Source: Spirabiliibacterium mucosae | GTDB lineage: Bacteria > Pseudomonadota > Gammaproteobacteria > Enterobacterales > Pasteurellaceae | NCBI RefSeq assembly: GCF_014884965.1 | Contig: NZ_JABTBO010000003.1 | Span: 52,497-116,496 of the forward strand | Direction of reading: 5' to 3' | DNA length: 64,000 nucleotides | In this document: piece by piece, positions 1 to 10,195 of the stretch | How positions within the stretch are numbered: the first letter of the stretch is position 1 | Layout of the letters: every line of letters starts with the position of its first letter | Notes under the pieces: generated by a model | Database searches by the model: none | Told to the model about the DNA's origin: nothing | What the model saw: only the letters and a program-made list of their open reading frames with translations | Position numbers and translations under genes: made by a program

Positions 1-83
1 CCCAGCCAACGATGAGAAGATTTTCTCCGTTGTCTCCATTGCACTTTATCTCTGTTTTTCTGTTAACCGAAAAGGAAACGCGT

Positions 84-2086
84 ATGAAAAAGACCCTGTT
101 GTGCGCTAGCATCAGCCTAGCTTGCCTGCCGGCGGCCGCTCAAGTGTTTGAGCTCGGCCAAATTGAAGTGGTTGGCGAAAAAACCACCGATTTAAGCACC
201 GTGCGTGTTGATCAAAACGACCTGCAACGCAACAACGTGACCAACGTGGCCGAAGTGGCGAAAATGCTCTCAGGCGTCAGCCTTGAGCGCAAAGGCGCGC
301 GCAATGAGCAAAACCTGCTGGTGCGCGGCTTTGACGCCCGCCGTGTGCCGGTGTTTATCGACGGCATCCCTGTATACGTGCCGTATGACGGCAACATGGA
401 CATCGGCCGCTTCACCACCTTTGATCTCGCCCAAATTGATATTTCCAAAGGCGCCAGCTCCGTGCTTTATGGCCCGAACACTTTAGGTGGCGCGGTCAAC
501 TTGGTGTCGCAAAAACCAACGCGCGAATTGCAAGGCTCGGTGGGTTATCGCTTTGCCCACGGCCGCAGCGGTGGCACCGGCGTGAACCAGCCGTATTTCA
601 ACCTCGGCAGCAAACAAGAGAAATTCTATGCTTTGCTCAGCGGTTCGTTTTCTGAAAACAAGGCTTGCAGCTCTCCAAAGGCTATCGCCAAACACAACCG
701 AACGGTGACGACGGCGGACGTGCGGAAAACTCCGTGCAACGGGATAAAAAACTCAGCCTGAAATTGGCCTACACCCCAAATGCCAGCGATGAATACGCGC
801 TTGTGCTCTCGACCCAAAAAGGCTTGAAACAACAGCCGTTCTACTCTGGCAAAAATAAAGATATGGAACGCTACTGGCGCTGGCCGCAATGGAACAAAGA
901 CAGTGTCTACTTCCTCTCCCACACCCAATTTGAGCAGCATCAAATGTATCTCAACACCAAGGCGTTTTTCGACACCTTTGACAACAAAATGTCAAGCTAT
1001 GATGATGCCACTTTCACCACCCAAACACCGAAGATGAAAAACGGCGACAGCTACTACCGTGACTACTCTTACGGGGCTGGCTTTGAGCTTGGCGGCAACC
1101 TCAATGCCGACAATGCGCTGAAATTCTCCGCCTTGTTGAAACAAGACGTTCACCGCGAGCACAACGACAGCGATCCCGTTGCTAAAGACAAAGACCGCAC
1201 TTACAGTTTTGGGCTAGAAAACACCTATCGCTATATGCCAAACACCAAAATCATTGCGGGCATCAGCTTTGACCGCCGTGAAGCGCAACGGGCGGAAAAC
1301 TTCCAAAAATGTGACGGCCACGGCAAACAGCCTGTGATTTGCCCGTTTGAAGTGGGGGATAAAAACGCCTTTAACTACCAATTAAAACTGGTGCACAACT
1401 TTGACGAGCACGACGAGTTTGCCTTAGGCTTTGCCAAGAAAACTCGCTTTGCCACGATGAAAGATCGCTACTCTCGTCGCTTTGGCCGCTTTGAGCCAAA
1501 CCCATTCTTATCGCCAGAAACGGCCTATCACTATGAAATGAGCTATATGCGCACCTTCGGTGATTGGCTGAAACTCGACGGCGCGCTGTTCCACTCACGC
1601 GTGAAAGATGCGATTGAATCTGTTCCTGTCGACAAAAAAGTGAGCCAAAACCAAAATCACGGTGAAGAAACCTTCAGCGGCGTGGAAGTGGCAGCCACTG
1701 TGTTTGCCAGCGACAACCTGACACTCGGTGCCAACTACACCTACACCCGCGCGAAAAACAAAACCGACCGTGACTTCATCATTCGCGACATTCCAAAACA
1801 CAAAGTGTTTGCGTATGTGGATTGGCGCTTTGTGCCGGCCGCCTCGCTTTACATCAGCCAAGAAGCTGAACACGGCCGCTACAGCACCGACGGCTTTGGC
1901 AAGAAAGCACAATTGGTTAAATTGCCAGGCTTTGGGGTGACCAACGCCAAGCTGACCTACAACGTGACACCGCAATTGAGCGTGGACGCCGGCGTGAGCA
2001 ATCTGTTTGATAAAAACTATTACTACGCCGCCGGCTACCCTGAAGAGGGCCGCCTCTACTTCTCAAACGTTCGTTATAGCTTCTAA
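84..2086 (+). CDS. TonB-dependent outer-membrane receptor (frameshifted)
   Basis: Outer-membrane beta-barrel receptor that would import an iron chelate or similar ligand using TonB energy. The ATG at 84 follows an AAAGGAAA ribosome site and starts a signal peptide (MKKTLLCASISLACLPAAAQ). A plug domain follows, with the typical LLVRGFDARRVPVFIDGIP and GASSVLYGPNTLGGAVN segments. The barrel ends in a C-terminal phenylalanine (VRYSF), as expected for BAM substrates. The reading frame breaks at about 657-664. Restoring one A (AACAAAGG instead of AACAAGG) joins the two halves as ENKGLQLSKGY, giving about 667 residues. The ligand cannot be told from sequence. The frame break may be real or a sequencing error. 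Confidence 0.85.
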
Positions 2087-2091
2087 AACAC

Positions 2092-2121
2092 AAAGTGCGG
2101 TTTGACCGCACTTTTGCTTTT
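2092..2121 (+). terminator. Paired uptake-signal terminator after the TonB receptor
   Basis: AAAGTGCGGT (2092-2101) and ACCGCACTTT (2105-2114) form a 10-bp stem with a 3-nt loop, six bases after the receptor stop, followed by a T-rich stretch. The arms are two inverted DNA uptake signals doubling as an intrinsic terminator, a common arrangement in Pasteurellaceae. Confidence 0.7.
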
Positions 2122-2130
2122 TAGGCATAA

Positions 2131-2159
2131 AAAAACCGCACTTTAAAAGTGCGGTTTTT
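2131..2159 (-). terminator. Paired uptake-signal terminator of rpsT
   Basis: Inverted AAAAACCGCACTTT / AAAGTGCGGTTTTT around a 1-2 nt centre. Read on the minus strand it lies just past the rpsT stop and ends in a long U tract. The flanks let it work in both directions, so it may also back up the terminator at 2092-2121. Confidence 0.75.
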
Positions 2160-2172
2160 GCGTTAGGAAAAA

Positions 2173-2439
2173 TTAAGCGGCTAATTTTTTGATTTGAGCG
2201 CTTAATTTTGATTTGTGGTTTGCAGCTTTGTTTTTGTGGATTAAGCCTTTAGATGCCATTCTGTCCACAACTTTTTGCATTTCAAGATAAGCGGCTTGCG
2301 CAGCTTCTTTTTCGCCCGCTTCTACTGCAGCGTAAACTTTTTTGATATAAGTGCGCATCATAGAGCGATGGCTTGCATTGTGTTGACGGCGTTTTTCAGA
2401 TTGAATCGCACGTTTTTTAGCTGACTTGATATTAGCCAA
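2173..2439 (-). CDS. rpsT: 30S ribosomal protein S20
   Basis: Small basic protein of the 30S subunit that binds 16S rRNA. The 88-residue product begins [19 protein letters not shown] and ends in a lysine-rich helix, matching S20 along its length. I choose the TTG at 2439: GGGAG lies seven bases upstream and the resulting N-terminus matches E. coli S20. The in-frame TTG at 2445 is too close to the ribosome site. E. coli rpsT also starts with UUG, which is part of its translational autocontrol. Transcribed alone, with a promoter at 2496-2524 and a terminator at 2131-2159. Confidence 0.97.
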   Translation of the reverse strand: MANIKSAKKRAIQSEKRRQHNASHRSMMRTYIKKVYAAVEAGEKEAAQAAYLEMQKVVDRMASKGLIHKNKAANHKSKLSAQIKKLAA

Positions 2440-2495
2440 GGTCAAACTCCCAAGAATTTCTGTAATAAAAATTAAGACATAAAATAAGGTCGTAA

Positions 2496-2524
2496 ACTAT
2501 GCCTTTTTTTTATGCGCTTGTCAA
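2496..2524 (-). promoter_or_regulatory. Predicted sigma-70 promoter of rpsT
   Basis: On the minus strand, a perfect -35 TTGACA (2524-2519), a 17-bp spacer, then CATAGT as a 4/6 -10 hexamer. It lies 57 bp upstream of the rpsT TTG start. Inferred from motif and spacing only. Confidence 0.45.
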
Positions 2525-2722
2525 TGAATTTATTCAAATTGGCGTGGGCCAATGTTGGTTCGGTGAGACACAACCGAAAATCACCTTCAAAACCTGGCCA
2601 TGCGTGTGCGGTTACCATTTTGACGATGTGGGTGGTATTTTAACAGTTTTTTGCGCGAGAATATAGCGAAAAGCGAAATTTTCTATACAATGAGCCTATT
2701 GACACTTAATGAGCATGTTGTT

Positions 2723-4294
2723 TTGAGCAAAGGACTTTTAAAATCAGGCATGGTGGTCAGCGTCATGACCCTGCTCTCGCGGGTGCTGGGGCTGGTGCGT
2801 GATGTGGTGATCGCCAACATTATCGGCGCGGGCGCCACGGCGGATGTTTTCTTGTTTGCCAACCGAATCCCGAACTTTTTGCGCCGCTTGTTTGCTGAAG
2901 GCGCGTTTTCTCAGGCATTTATCCCCGTGCTGGCGGAATACCGCAAAGAGGGTGATTTAACCCAAACGCAAGAATTTATCGCCAAAGTCAACGGCACCCT
3001 CGGCGGGCTGGTGGCGGTGGTCACGGCGGTGGCCATGATTGGCTCGCCCGTGGTGGCGGCGATTTTCGGCACCGGCTGGTTTTTAGATTGGGTCAACGGC
3101 GGCGCGGATGGCGAAAAATATGTGCAAGCCTCGTTTTTGCTGCGCATCACCTTCCCGTATTTGTGGTTCATCACCTTGGTGGCGCTCTCGGGCGCGATTT
3201 TAAACACCATCGGCAAATTTGGCGTGATGGCCTTTTCACCCGTGCTGCTCAATATCGCGATGATCGCCAGTGCGCTTTTTCTCGCACCGCACTTTGACAG
3301 CCCCGACACGGCGCTGGCGATCGGGATCTTTTTAGGCGGCTTGCTGCAGTTTTTATTCCAAATCCCGTTTTTAAAGCAGGCCAATTTGCTCGTCAAACCA
3401 AAATGGGCGTGGAATGACCCCGGCGTGAAAAAAATCCGCACGCTGATGATCCCCGCGCTTTTTGGTGTATCGGTCAGCCAAATCAACTTGCTGCTCGATA
3501 CCTTCATCGCTAGCTTCTTGATGACAGGTTCCATCAGCTGGCTGTATTACTCCGACCGTTTGCTTGAGTTCCCACTCGGGCTGTTTGGCATTGCCATCTC
3601 AACGGTGATTTTGCCCACGCTCTCGCGCCACCACGTTAACCGTGCCGACAACAGCGCACGCGCCGCGCAAGATTTTCGCGCCACCATGGATTGGGGCGTG
3701 CGCATGATTTTGCTGCTCGGGGTGCCGGCGATGGTCGGCATTGCCGTGCTTGCACAACCCATGCTGATGGTGCTGTTTATGCGCGGTGAATTTGCCCTAA
3801 GCGACGTGCAAGCAGCGTCTTATTCACTCTGGGCCTTCAACGCGGGGCTGTTGAGCTTTATGCTGATCAAAATCCTCGCCAATGGCTACTACGCACGGCA
3901 AGACACCAAAACCCCCGTGCGTTATGGGATCATCGCGATGGTCAGCAATATGGGCTTTAATTTGCTGGCGATTCCGTTCAGTTATGTGGGGCTGGCGATC
4001 GCCTCGGCGATGTCGGCCACGCTCAACGCCACACTGCTCTACCGCGGGCTGCATCAAGCCGATGTGTATCGCTTTTCACGCCAAAGTGCGGTGTTCTTGC
4101 TGAAAATCACCCTTGCGGCGCTGACCATGGGCGCCACGCTCTATTACTTCAGCCCCTCGCTGGCGCAGTGGTCGGCGATGAGCTTTTTCACCCGCGTGCA
4201 TTGGCTGGCGTGGCTGATTGTGGTGGCGGTGCTGACCTATTTTGTGATGCTGGCAGTGTTGCAAATCAAGCGGCGTGATCTCAGCGGCGGCTAG
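2723..4294 (+). CDS. murJ: Lipid II flippase MurJ (MviN)
   Basis: Integral inner-membrane protein of the MOP superfamily that flips the peptidoglycan precursor lipid II to the periplasm. The conserved N-terminal block SRVLGLVRDVVIANIIGAGA and the NFLRRLFAEGAFSQAFIPV segment are diagnostic, and about 14 hydrophobic helices follow. Starting at the TTG at 2723 gives MSKGLLKSGMVVS, which matches Haemophilus MurJ, and 523 residues (E. coli 511). An ATG at 2690 is possible but adds 11 unconserved residues and has no clear ribosome site. A TATACA hexamer at 2684-2689 overlaps the region just before that ATG and could be a -10. Followed by ribF, as is common near rpsT in enterobacteria. Confidence 0.93.
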   Translation: MSKGLLKSGMVVSVMTLLSRVLGLVRDVVIANIIGAGATADVFLFANRIPNFLRRLFAEGAFSQAFIPVLAEYRKEGDLTQTQEFIAKVNGTLGGLVAVVTAVAMIGSPVVAAIFGTGWFLDWVNGGADGEKYVQASFLLRITFPYLWFITLVALSGAILNTIGKFGVMAFSPVLLNIAMIASALFLAPHFDSPDTALAIGIFLGGLLQFLFQIPFLKQANLLVKPKWAWNDPGVKKIRTLMIPALFGVSVSQINLLLDTFIASFLMTGSISWLYYSDRLLEFPLGLFGIAISTVILPTLSRHHVNRADNSARAAQDFRATMDWGVRMILLLGVPAMVGIAVLAQPMLMVLFMRGEFALSDVQAASYSLWAFNAGLLSFMLIKILANGYYARQDTKTPVRYGIIAMVSNMGFNLLAIPFSYVGLAIASAMSATLNATLLYRGLHQADVYRFSRQSAVFLLKITLAALTMGATLYYFSPSLAQWSAMSFFTRVHWLAWLIVVAVLTYFVMLAVLQIKRRDLSGG

Positions 4295-4308
4295 CGGCGA
4301 AGTTTGCG

Positions 4309-4337
4309 TTCACCGCCTGGCAAGAATGGGTTATAAT
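4309..4337 (+). promoter_or_regulatory. Predicted promoter of the ribF-ileS-lspA-ispH operon
   Basis: TTCACC (4309-4314), a 17-bp spacer and a perfect TATAAT (4332-4337), 29 bp before the ribF ATG. Inference from hexamers and spacing. Confidence 0.5.
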
Positions 4338-4366
4338 GGCGCTATTTGTAACTCATTAGGCGTTCC

Positions 4367-5347
4367 ATGCAACTGATTCGTGGCTTATACAACCTACCGC
4401 ACTTTTCACACGGCTGCGTGCTGACGATTGGCAACTTTGACGGCTGCCATCGCGGCCATCAAGCCATTTTGGCACAACTGTGTGCCAGCGCCCGCGCACG
4501 CTCACTGCCGGCGGTGGTGTTGTTATTTGAGCCGCAACCGAATGAATTTTTCGCCCCCCTTGAGCGCACGCCCGCACGACTCATGCGGCTGCGGGACAAA
4601 GTGCGGTTTTTGCAAACCACGGCGGTGGACTACCTCTTGTGCCTGCGCTTTGACCGCACTTTTGCCGCCCTCACACCCGATCAATTTATCCGCGAGATTT
4701 TGATCGACAGGCTTAATGTTAAGCAGCTTATCATCGGCGATGATTTCCGCTTTGGCGCCCAGCGCGCGGGGGATTTTGCCACACTGGCGCAAGCAGGCCT
4801 TGACTATGGCTTTGCGGTGCAAGACAACGAGAGCTTTTTGCAAGGCTGCGCGCGCATCAGCTCCACCCGCATCCGCCAAGCCCTTGCTGAAGATGACCTC
4901 ACACTCGCCGCGCAAATGCTTGGGCGGCCTTATGCCATGCACGGGCGCGTGGTGCACGGCAAAAAGCTCGGGCGCACTATTGGCTTCCCGACCGCGAATG
5001 TATTTTTAAACCGCAAAGTCATCCCGATTCAAGGGGTCTATGCCGTTGAGGTGGCCACCCGCCAAGGGCGCTATTTTGGTGTGGCGAATGTGGGCAACCG
5101 CCCCACCGTTGATGGCCTCTCGCGCCCGCTCTTGGAGGTGCATTTATTTGATTTTTCAGGCGAACTTTACGGCCAAAGCATTGAGGTGATTTTTCATCAC
5201 AAATTGCGCGATGAAGTCAAATTCGCCTCCCTCGAGCAACTCAAACAACAAATTTGGCAAGACGCCGAAAACGCCAGGGCGTTTTTTCATAAAAAAGGCG
5301 CCAAAGTGCGGTCAGATGTTTGCATAACGCCTAAAAAAACGCTATAA
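4367..5347 (+). CDS. ribF: Bifunctional riboflavin kinase / FAD synthetase
   Basis: Cytoplasmic enzyme that phosphorylates riboflavin to FMN and adenylates FMN to FAD. The N-terminal nucleotidyltransferase domain (about 1-185) carries LTIGNFDGCHRGHQ; the residue after DG is cysteine where valine is usual. STRIRQALAEDD marks the ISSTxIR motif. The C-terminal kinase domain (about 185-310) has GRTIGFPTANV and GVANVGNRPT. 326 residues, slightly longer than E. coli (313). It has its own predicted promoter at 4309-4337 and is probably transcribed with ileS, 50 bp downstream. Confidence 0.95.
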   Translation: MQLIRGLYNLPHFSHGCVLTIGNFDGCHRGHQAILAQLCASARARSLPAVVLLFEPQPNEFFAPLERTPARLMRLRDKVRFLQTTAVDYLLCLRFDRTFAALTPDQFIREILIDRLNVKQLIIGDDFRFGAQRAGDFATLAQAGLDYGFAVQDNESFLQGCARISSTRIRQALAEDDLTLAAQMLGRPYAMHGRVVHGKKLGRTIGFPTANVFLNRKVIPIQGVYAVEVATRQGRYFGVANVGNRPTVDGLSRPLLEVHLFDFSGELYGQSIEVIFHHKLRDEVKFASLEQLKQQIWQDAENARAFFHKKGAKVRSDVCITPKKTL

Positions 5348-5397
5348 CTAGCCGATTATCTTTTATTCTTTTAATTTTGTTTTAAGTGGACAACAAC

Positions 5398-8202
5398 ATG
5401 ACAACGGACTACAAAAACACGCTCAATTTGCCGCATACTGACTTCCCGATGCGCGGCGATTTGGCCAAACGTGAGCCGAAGATGCTCCAAAACTGGTATG
5501 ATAAAAATCTCTATCAAAAAATCCGCGCCAGCCGCAAAGGCAAAAAAAGCTTTATCCTGCACGACGGCCCGCCGTATGCCAACGGCACCATCCACATTGG
5601 CCACGCTGTAAACAAAATTTTAAAAGATATCATTATTAAATCCAAAACCGCACTCGGCTATGACAGCCCCTACGTGCCAGGCTGGGACTGCCACGGCTTG
5701 CCAATTGAGCTGAAAGTGGAAGGCTTGGTTGGCAAGCCGGGTGACAAAGTCAGCGCGGCGGAATTCCGCCAAGCGTGTCGCCAATACGCCAAAGAGCAAG
5801 TAGAAGGCCAAAAGAAAGACTTCATCCGCCTAGGCGTGCTCGGCGATTGGGAGCACCCGTATCTGACCATGAACTTTGACACCGAGGCAAACATTATCCG
5901 CACCTTAGGCAAAGCGGTGGCCAACGGGCATTTATACAAAGGCTCCAAACCCGTGCATTGGTGTTTGGACTGCGGCTCTGCGCTGGCGGAAGCCGAGGTG
6001 GAATATTACGACAAAAAATCCCCATCTATTTATGTTGCCTTCAACGCGGTGGACAAAAGTGCGGTGTTAAGCAAATTCAATGCGCAAGCCGATGGCAATG
6101 TGCAAGCCGTGATCTGGACCACCACACCGTGGACAATCCCGTCTAACCGCGCGATTGCCGTTCACCCCGAATTGGATTATCAATTAATTGAAAGTGCGGG
6201 TCGCTACTTTATTCTCACCACCAATTTGGTGGACAGCGTGATGAAGGCGATCAACGCCGCTGATTACCAAGTACTCGGCACCGTCAAAGGCCGTGATTTA
6301 GAACTGCTAGAATTTCAACACCCGTTTTATGACTACACCGTGCCGGTGATTTTGGGCGAGCACGTGGGCGATGACGCCGGTACTGGCTTGGTTCACACCG
6401 CGCCAGACCACGGTCAAGACGACTTTGTGGTGGCCAAACGCTACGATTTACCAATGTCGGGCTTAATCGGCAACGACGGCAAATTCAACGCCAAAGCCGA
6501 GTTTTTCGCCGGCCTCGATGTGTTTGCCGCCAATCCTAAAGTGGTGGAAAAACTCGACGAAGTGGGCGCGTTGCTGAAAGTGGAAAACATCAGCCACAGC
6601 TACCCGCACTGCTGGCGCCACAAAACGCCAATTATCTTCCGCGCCACGCCGCAATGGTTCATCGGCATGGAAACCCAAGGCCTGCGCGCCAAAGCGTTGG
6701 AAGAGATCAAGGGCGTGCGCTGGATCCCAGACTGGGGGCAAGCGCGCATTGAAATGATGGTGGCCAACCGCCCAGACTGGTGTATCTCGCGCCAGCGCAC
6801 TTGGGGTGTGCCGATTCCGTTGTTTATCCACAACGAAACCGAGCAGCTCCACCCGCGCACAGACGAATTTATTGAAGCCGTGGCCAAGCGCGTTGAAAAA
6901 GACGGCATTCAAGCCTGGTGGGATCTCGACGCCAAAGACTTACTCGGCGACGACAGCGCCCATTACCACAAAGTGCAAGACACCTTAGACGTGTGGTTTG
7001 ACTCCGGCTCAACCTACTCCTCCGTGGTGGCCAACCGCCCAGAGTTTGCCGGCCGCCCTGCGGATATGTACCTTGAAGGCTCTGACCAACATCGCGGCTG
7101 GTTTATGTCATCGTTGATGCTCTCTACCGCCACCGACAACAAAGCGCCTTACACCCAAGTGCTCACCCACGGCTTCACCGTGGACGGCCAAGGGCGCAAA
7201 ATGTCGAAATCCATCGGCAACATCGTCACGCCACAAGAGGTGATGGACAAATTCGGCGGCGACATCCTGCGCTTGTGGGTGGCCTCCACCGATTACACCG
7301 GTGAAATGACCGTTTCTGACGAAATTTTAAAACGCGCCGCCGACAGCTACCGCCGCATTCGCAACACCATGCGCTTTTTGCTCGCCAACCTCAATGGCTT
7401 TGACCCAGCGCGCGACAGTGTGGCCAAAGAAGAGATGATCTCCCTTGACCGCTGGGCGGTGGACTGTGCATGGCAAGCGCAAGAAGAAATCAAAAACAGC
7501 TATGACAACTATCAGTTCCACCAGGTGGTGCAACGCTTGATGCGCTTTTTCTCGATCGAGATGGGTTCGTTTTATCTCGATATCATCAAAGACCGTCAAT
7601 ACACCACCAAGGCCGACAGCCTCGCGCGCCGCAGCTGCCAAACCGCACTTTATCATATCGCGGAAGCGGCTGTGCGCTGGATTGCACCGATTCTCTCGTT
7701 CACTGCGGATGAAGTGTGGCAGCACCTGCCTGGCGAGCGTGGCGAGTTTGTCTTCACTGAAGAGTTCTACGACGGCTTATTCGCTCTCGATGACGCGCAA
7801 ACCATGAACGATGCCTACTGGCAGCAAATTTTGACCGTGCGCGCTGAAGTCAACCGCGTGCTCGAACAAGCGCGTAACGACAAAGCCATCGGCTCAGCCC
7901 TTGAGGCGGAGGTGACCGTGTACGCCAACGACGAGCTGCGCCCACTGCTTGAGCAACTCGGTGATGAGCTGCGCTTTGTGTTGATCACCTCCAAAGCGCA
8001 AGTCAAACCGCTTGTTGAGGCCGATGTTGATGAAGGTGAGCTGCGCGGTTTGGCGGTGAAAGTGACCCGCTCAAGTGCAGAAAAATGCCCACGCTGCTGG
8101 CACTATTCCGACACCATCGGGCAAAATGCCTTACACCCGCAGCTGTGCGCACGCTGTGTTGAAAACGTGGCAGGCGAAGGCGAAACACGCCAATTTGCCT
8201 AA
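5398..8202 (+). CDS. ileS: Isoleucyl-tRNA synthetase
   Basis: Class I aminoacyl-tRNA synthetase charging tRNA-Ile. The ATG at 5398 follows AAGTGGA and gives 934 residues. HIGH lies at residues 66-69 and KMSKS at 601-605. The editing (CP1) domain between them includes [14 protein letters not shown]-terminal zinc site with two Cys-x2-Cys pairs (CPRC at residues 897-900, then CARC) places it in the bacterial IleS type. Neighbours ribF, lspA and ispH form the classical cluster in which lspA is cotranscribed with ileS. Confidence 0.97.
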   Translation: MTTDYKNTLNLPHTDFPMRGDLAKREPKMLQNWYDKNLYQKIRASRKGKKSFILHDGPPYANGTIHIGHAVNKILKDIIIKSKTALGYDSPYVPGWDCHGLPIELKVEGLVGKPGDKVSAAEFRQACRQYAKEQVEGQKKDFIRLGVLGDWEHPYLTMNFDTEANIIRTLGKAVANGHLYKGSKPVHWCLDCGSALAEAEVEYYDKKSPSIYVAFNAVDKSAVLSKFNAQADGNVQAVIWTTTPWTIPSNRAIAVHPELDYQLIESAGRYFILTTNLVDSVMKAINAADYQVLGTVKGRDLELLEFQHPFYDYTVPVILGEHVGDDAGTGLVHTAPDHGQDDFVVAKRYDLPMSGLIGNDGKFNAKAEFFAGLDVFAANPKVVEKLDEVGALLKVENISHSYPHCWRHKTPIIFRATPQWFIGMETQGLRAKALEEIKGVRWIPDWGQARIEMMVANRPDWCISRQRTWGVPIPLFIHNETEQLHPRTDEFIEAVAKRVEKDGIQAWWDLDAKDLLGDDSAHYHKVQDTLDVWFDSGSTYSSVVANRPEFAGRPADMYLEGSDQHRGWFMSSLMLSTATDNKAPYTQVLTHGFTVDGQGRKMSKSIGNIVTPQEVMDKFGGDILRLWVASTDYTGEMTVSDEILKRAADSYRRIRNTMRFLLANLNGFDPARDSVAKEEMISLDRWAVDCAWQAQEEIKNSYDNYQFHQVVQRLMRFFSIEMGSFYLDIIKDRQYTTKADSLARRSCQTALYHIAEAAVRWIAPILSFTADEVWQHLPGERGEFVFTEEFYDGLFALDDAQTMNDAYWQQILTVRAEVNRVLEQARNDKAIGSALEAEVTVYANDELRPLLEQLGDELRFVLITSKAQVKPLVEADVDEGELRGLAVKVTRSSAEKCPRCWHYSDTIGQNALHPQLCARCVENVAGEGETRQFA

Positions 8203-8216
8203 TGTTGCTTAACGAT

Positions 8217-8236
8217 AAGGGGCGCACGCCCCTTTT
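8217..8236 (+). terminator. Hairpin between ileS and lspA
   Basis: AAGGGGC (8217-8223) pairs with GCCCCTT (8228-8234) around a 4-nt loop, followed by only TTTT before GGG. Too weak a U tract for a firm terminator call. It may trim expression of lspA-ispH or protect mRNA ends. Confidence 0.35.
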
Positions 8237-8245
8237 GGGACGCTT

Positions 8246-8746
8246 ATGACAAAAACCCAAAACGGACTTCGCTTTCTTTGGCTGAGCGCACTGATTATAG
8301 TGCTGGATCTTGGCTCAAAATTTCTCGTCACCCGCACGTTTGAGCTGCACGAAAGTGTGCAGCTGCTGCCGGTGTTTAACCTCACTTATGTGCGCAACTA
8401 CGGCGCGGCGTTTAGCTTTTTATCCGACCACAGCGGCTGGCAGAAATACTTTTTCATCGCCATTGCGCTCATCATCTCAGCCATTTTGGTCTATTGGCTC
8501 GCCCGCACGCCAGCCAACCGCACTTTAGCTAATTGTGGCTATGCCAGCATTATTGGCGGTGCGCTGGGCAATATGATCGATCGCAGCTACCACGGCTTTG
8601 TGGTCGATTTTTTTGACGTGTATTGGGATATTTATCACTACCCTGTGTTCAACGTGGCGGATATTGCCGTCACCTTAGGCGCGGCAATGTTGATTTTAGA
8701 TCACTTCAAACACCCCGAGCCGAAAAGCAAACAAGGAGCTGCATGA
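8246..8746 (+). CDS. lspA: Lipoprotein signal peptidase (SPase II)
   Basis: Inner-membrane aspartyl protease that removes signal peptides from diacylated prolipoproteins, acting after Lgt (also in this window). 166 residues with four hydrophobic segments. The catalytic aspartates sit in GNMIDR and FNVADIA, and RNYGAAFSF is also conserved. The stop overlaps the ispH start by four bases (ATGA at 8743-8746), indicating translational coupling. Confidence 0.96.
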   Translation: MTKTQNGLRFLWLSALIIVLDLGSKFLVTRTFELHESVQLLPVFNLTYVRNYGAAFSFLSDHSGWQKYFFIAIALIISAILVYWLARTPANRTLANCGYASIIGGALGNMIDRSYHGFVVDFFDVYWDIYHYPVFNVADIAVTLGAAMLILDHFKHPEPKSKQGAA

Positions 8747-9687
8747 AAATTCTACTCGCCAACCCGCGCGGCTTTTGCGCCGGCGTTGACCGCGCCATCA
8801 GCATTGTGGAGCTCGCCCTTGAAATCCACAAACCGCCTATTTATGTCCGCCACGAGGTGGTGCACAACCGCTTTGTGGTTGAAGGCTTGAAACAACGCGG
8901 CGCCGTGTTTGTGGAAGAGCTCGACGAAGTGCCCGACGGTGCGATTGTGATTTTCTCCGCCCACGGCGTGTCGCAACAAGTGCGCCAAGAGGCGAAACAG
9001 CGCGATTTGAAAGTCTTCGACGCCACCTGCCCGCTGGTGACAAAAGTCCACATGCAAGTGGCGCGCGCCAGCCGCAAAGGCACCAAAGCCATCTTGATTG
9101 GCCACCAAGGCCACCCCGAGGTAGAGGGCACCATGGGGCAATACGACAACCCCGAAGGCGGCATCTACTTGGTGGAATCGATTGACGATGTGGCCAACTT
9201 GCCTGTCAGCGACGACGATAATTTGACCTTTATGACCCAAACCACGCTGTCGATCAACGACACCAGCGGCATTATCGACGAGCTCAAACAGCAATTCCCG
9301 AGCATTCAAGGCCCGCGCAAAAACGACATTTGCTACGCCACCACTAACCGCCAAAACGCCGTGGCAGAGCTGGCGAAGCAGTCTGACTTGGTGATTGTGG
9401 TCGGCTCTAAAAATTCGTCTAATTCCAACCGCTTAGCGGAGCTCGCCTCACGCATGGGCGTGCCGTCGAAATTAATTGATGACGCCGCCGACATTGACCC
9501 CGCTTGGCTTGAAGGCGTAGACACCATCGGCATCACCGCTGGCGCCTCCGCCCCTGAAGTGCTAGTGCAATCAGTCGTCAGCCGCTTGCAAGCACTCGGC
9601 GCCAGCGAGGTGGAAAACCTCGAAGGCTGCGAAGAAAACACCGTATTTGAGGTGCCAAAAGAGTTGCGCATCAAAGCAGTCGAGTAA
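8743..9687 (+). CDS. ispH: 4-hydroxy-3-methylbut-2-enyl diphosphate reductase
   Basis: Last enzyme of the MEP isoprenoid pathway, an iron-sulphur protein making IPP and DMAPP. The start is the ATG at 8743, giving [18 protein letters not shown] and 314 residues; an upstream in-frame extension overlaps lspA and is not conserved. The cluster cysteines lie in PRGFC (Cys12), DATCPLV and [16 protein letters not shown] and SAHGVS are conserved substrate-site motifs. End of the ribF-ileS-lspA-ispH run. Confidence 0.97.
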   Translation: MKILLANPRGFCAGVDRAISIVELALEIHKPPIYVRHEVVHNRFVVEGLKQRGAVFVEELDEVPDGAIVIFSAHGVSQQVRQEAKQRDLKVFDATCPLVTKVHMQVARASRKGTKAILIGHQGHPEVEGTMGQYDNPEGGIYLVESIDDVANLPVSDDDNLTFMTQTTLSINDTSGIIDELKQQFPSIQGPRKNDICYATTNRQNAVAELAKQSDLVIVVGSKNSSNSNRLAELASRMGVPSKLIDDAADIDPAWLEGVDTIGITAGASAPEVLVQSVVSRLQALGASEVENLEGCEENTVFEVPKELRIKAVE

Positions 9688-9709
9688 TTTTTCGATCGCG
9701 GTCGAAAAA
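9688..9709 (+). promoter_or_regulatory. Candidate CRP-S (Sxy-dependent) site upstream of comE1
   Basis: A palindrome starts directly after the ispH stop. Its core TTCGA (9691-9695)-N6-TCGAA (9702-9706) keeps the C:G pair that separates Pasteurellaceae CRP-S competence sites (xCGA-N6-TCGx) from normal CRP sites (TGTGA-N6-TCACA). Its centre would sit near -61 if transcription started around 9760. H. influenzae comE1 belongs to the CRP-S regulon. The same palindrome could instead fold as a hairpin ending ispH. Confidence 0.5.
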
Positions 9710-9752
9710 CGCTACCAAAGGCTTGGCAATTTTCCTTTCATTTTCACACACT

Positions 9753-9783
9753 AATGGCGTCGGGCAACCGGCGTCATTTTTTT
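9753..9783 (+). terminator. Intrinsic terminator after ispH, within the comE1 leader
   Basis: AATGGCGTCGG (9753-9763) pairs over 11 bp (two G-U) with CCGGCGTCATT (9768-9778) around a GCAA tetraloop, followed by seven Ts. A strong terminator for the ispH operon, but only 22 bp before the comE1 ATG. Confidence 0.7.
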
Positions 9784-9805
9784 GTTTAAAATAAAAGGAA
9801 GATTT

Positions 9806-10159
9806 ATGTTGAAAAAACTATCCCCCGTTTTGACCGCACTTTGTGTTTTACTCTCAGGTGCATTCCTGCCAAATGCACACGCCAAAGACAGCACCAAAGA
9901 ACCTACCGCGCAGCCAGCCCAAGTGCAAACACAAGCAAAAGCCACAACCGAGCAAGCCACCAGCCAAAAAGTGCACCTCAACAGCGCCAGCGCAACCGAG
10001 CTACAACAAGCGCTGTCAGGCATCGGTGCTAAAAAAGCGCAAGCCATTGTGGAATACCGCGAACAAAACGGCAACTTCATCAGCATCGACCAACTTGAAG
10101 ACGTCAAAGGCATCGGCAAAGCCACCGTCGACAAAAACCGCCACGTCTTGGCGTTGTGA
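9806..10159 (+). CDS. comE1: Competence protein ComE1 (helix-hairpin-helix, ComEA family)
   Basis: Periplasmic DNA-binding protein for natural transformation. The ATG at 9806 follows AAAGGAAG. The 117-residue product has a signal peptide ending near PNAHA. A Gln/Thr/Ala-rich linker follows (about 28-55), then paired helix-hairpin-helix motifs, with VHLNSASATELQQALSGIG and LEDVKGIGKATVDK as the hairpins. The position next to ispH matches H. influenzae, where lytB and comE1 are neighbours. The palindrome at 9688-9709 fits competence control. It fits the many uptake signals seen in this window. Confidence 0.9.
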   Translation: MLKKLSPVLTALCVLLSGAFLPNAHAKDSTKEPTAQPAQVQTQAKATTEQATSQKVHLNSASATELQQALSGIGAKKAQAIVEYREQNGNFISIDQLEDVKGIGKATVDKNRHVLAL

Positions 10160-10166
10160 TGCTATT

Positions 10167-10195
10167 CCCATAGCGGCAAATTTTTCCGCTATGGG
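10167..10195. terminator. Convergent hairpin between comE1 and lsrE-like gene
   Basis: CCCATAGCGG (10167-10176) and CCGCTATGGG (10186-10195) form a perfect 10-bp stem with a 9-nt T-rich loop. The stop codon and last sense codons of the minus-strand epimerase gene lie inside the right arm. Neither side has a long U tract, but the position suggests a shared terminator. Confidence 0.5.
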
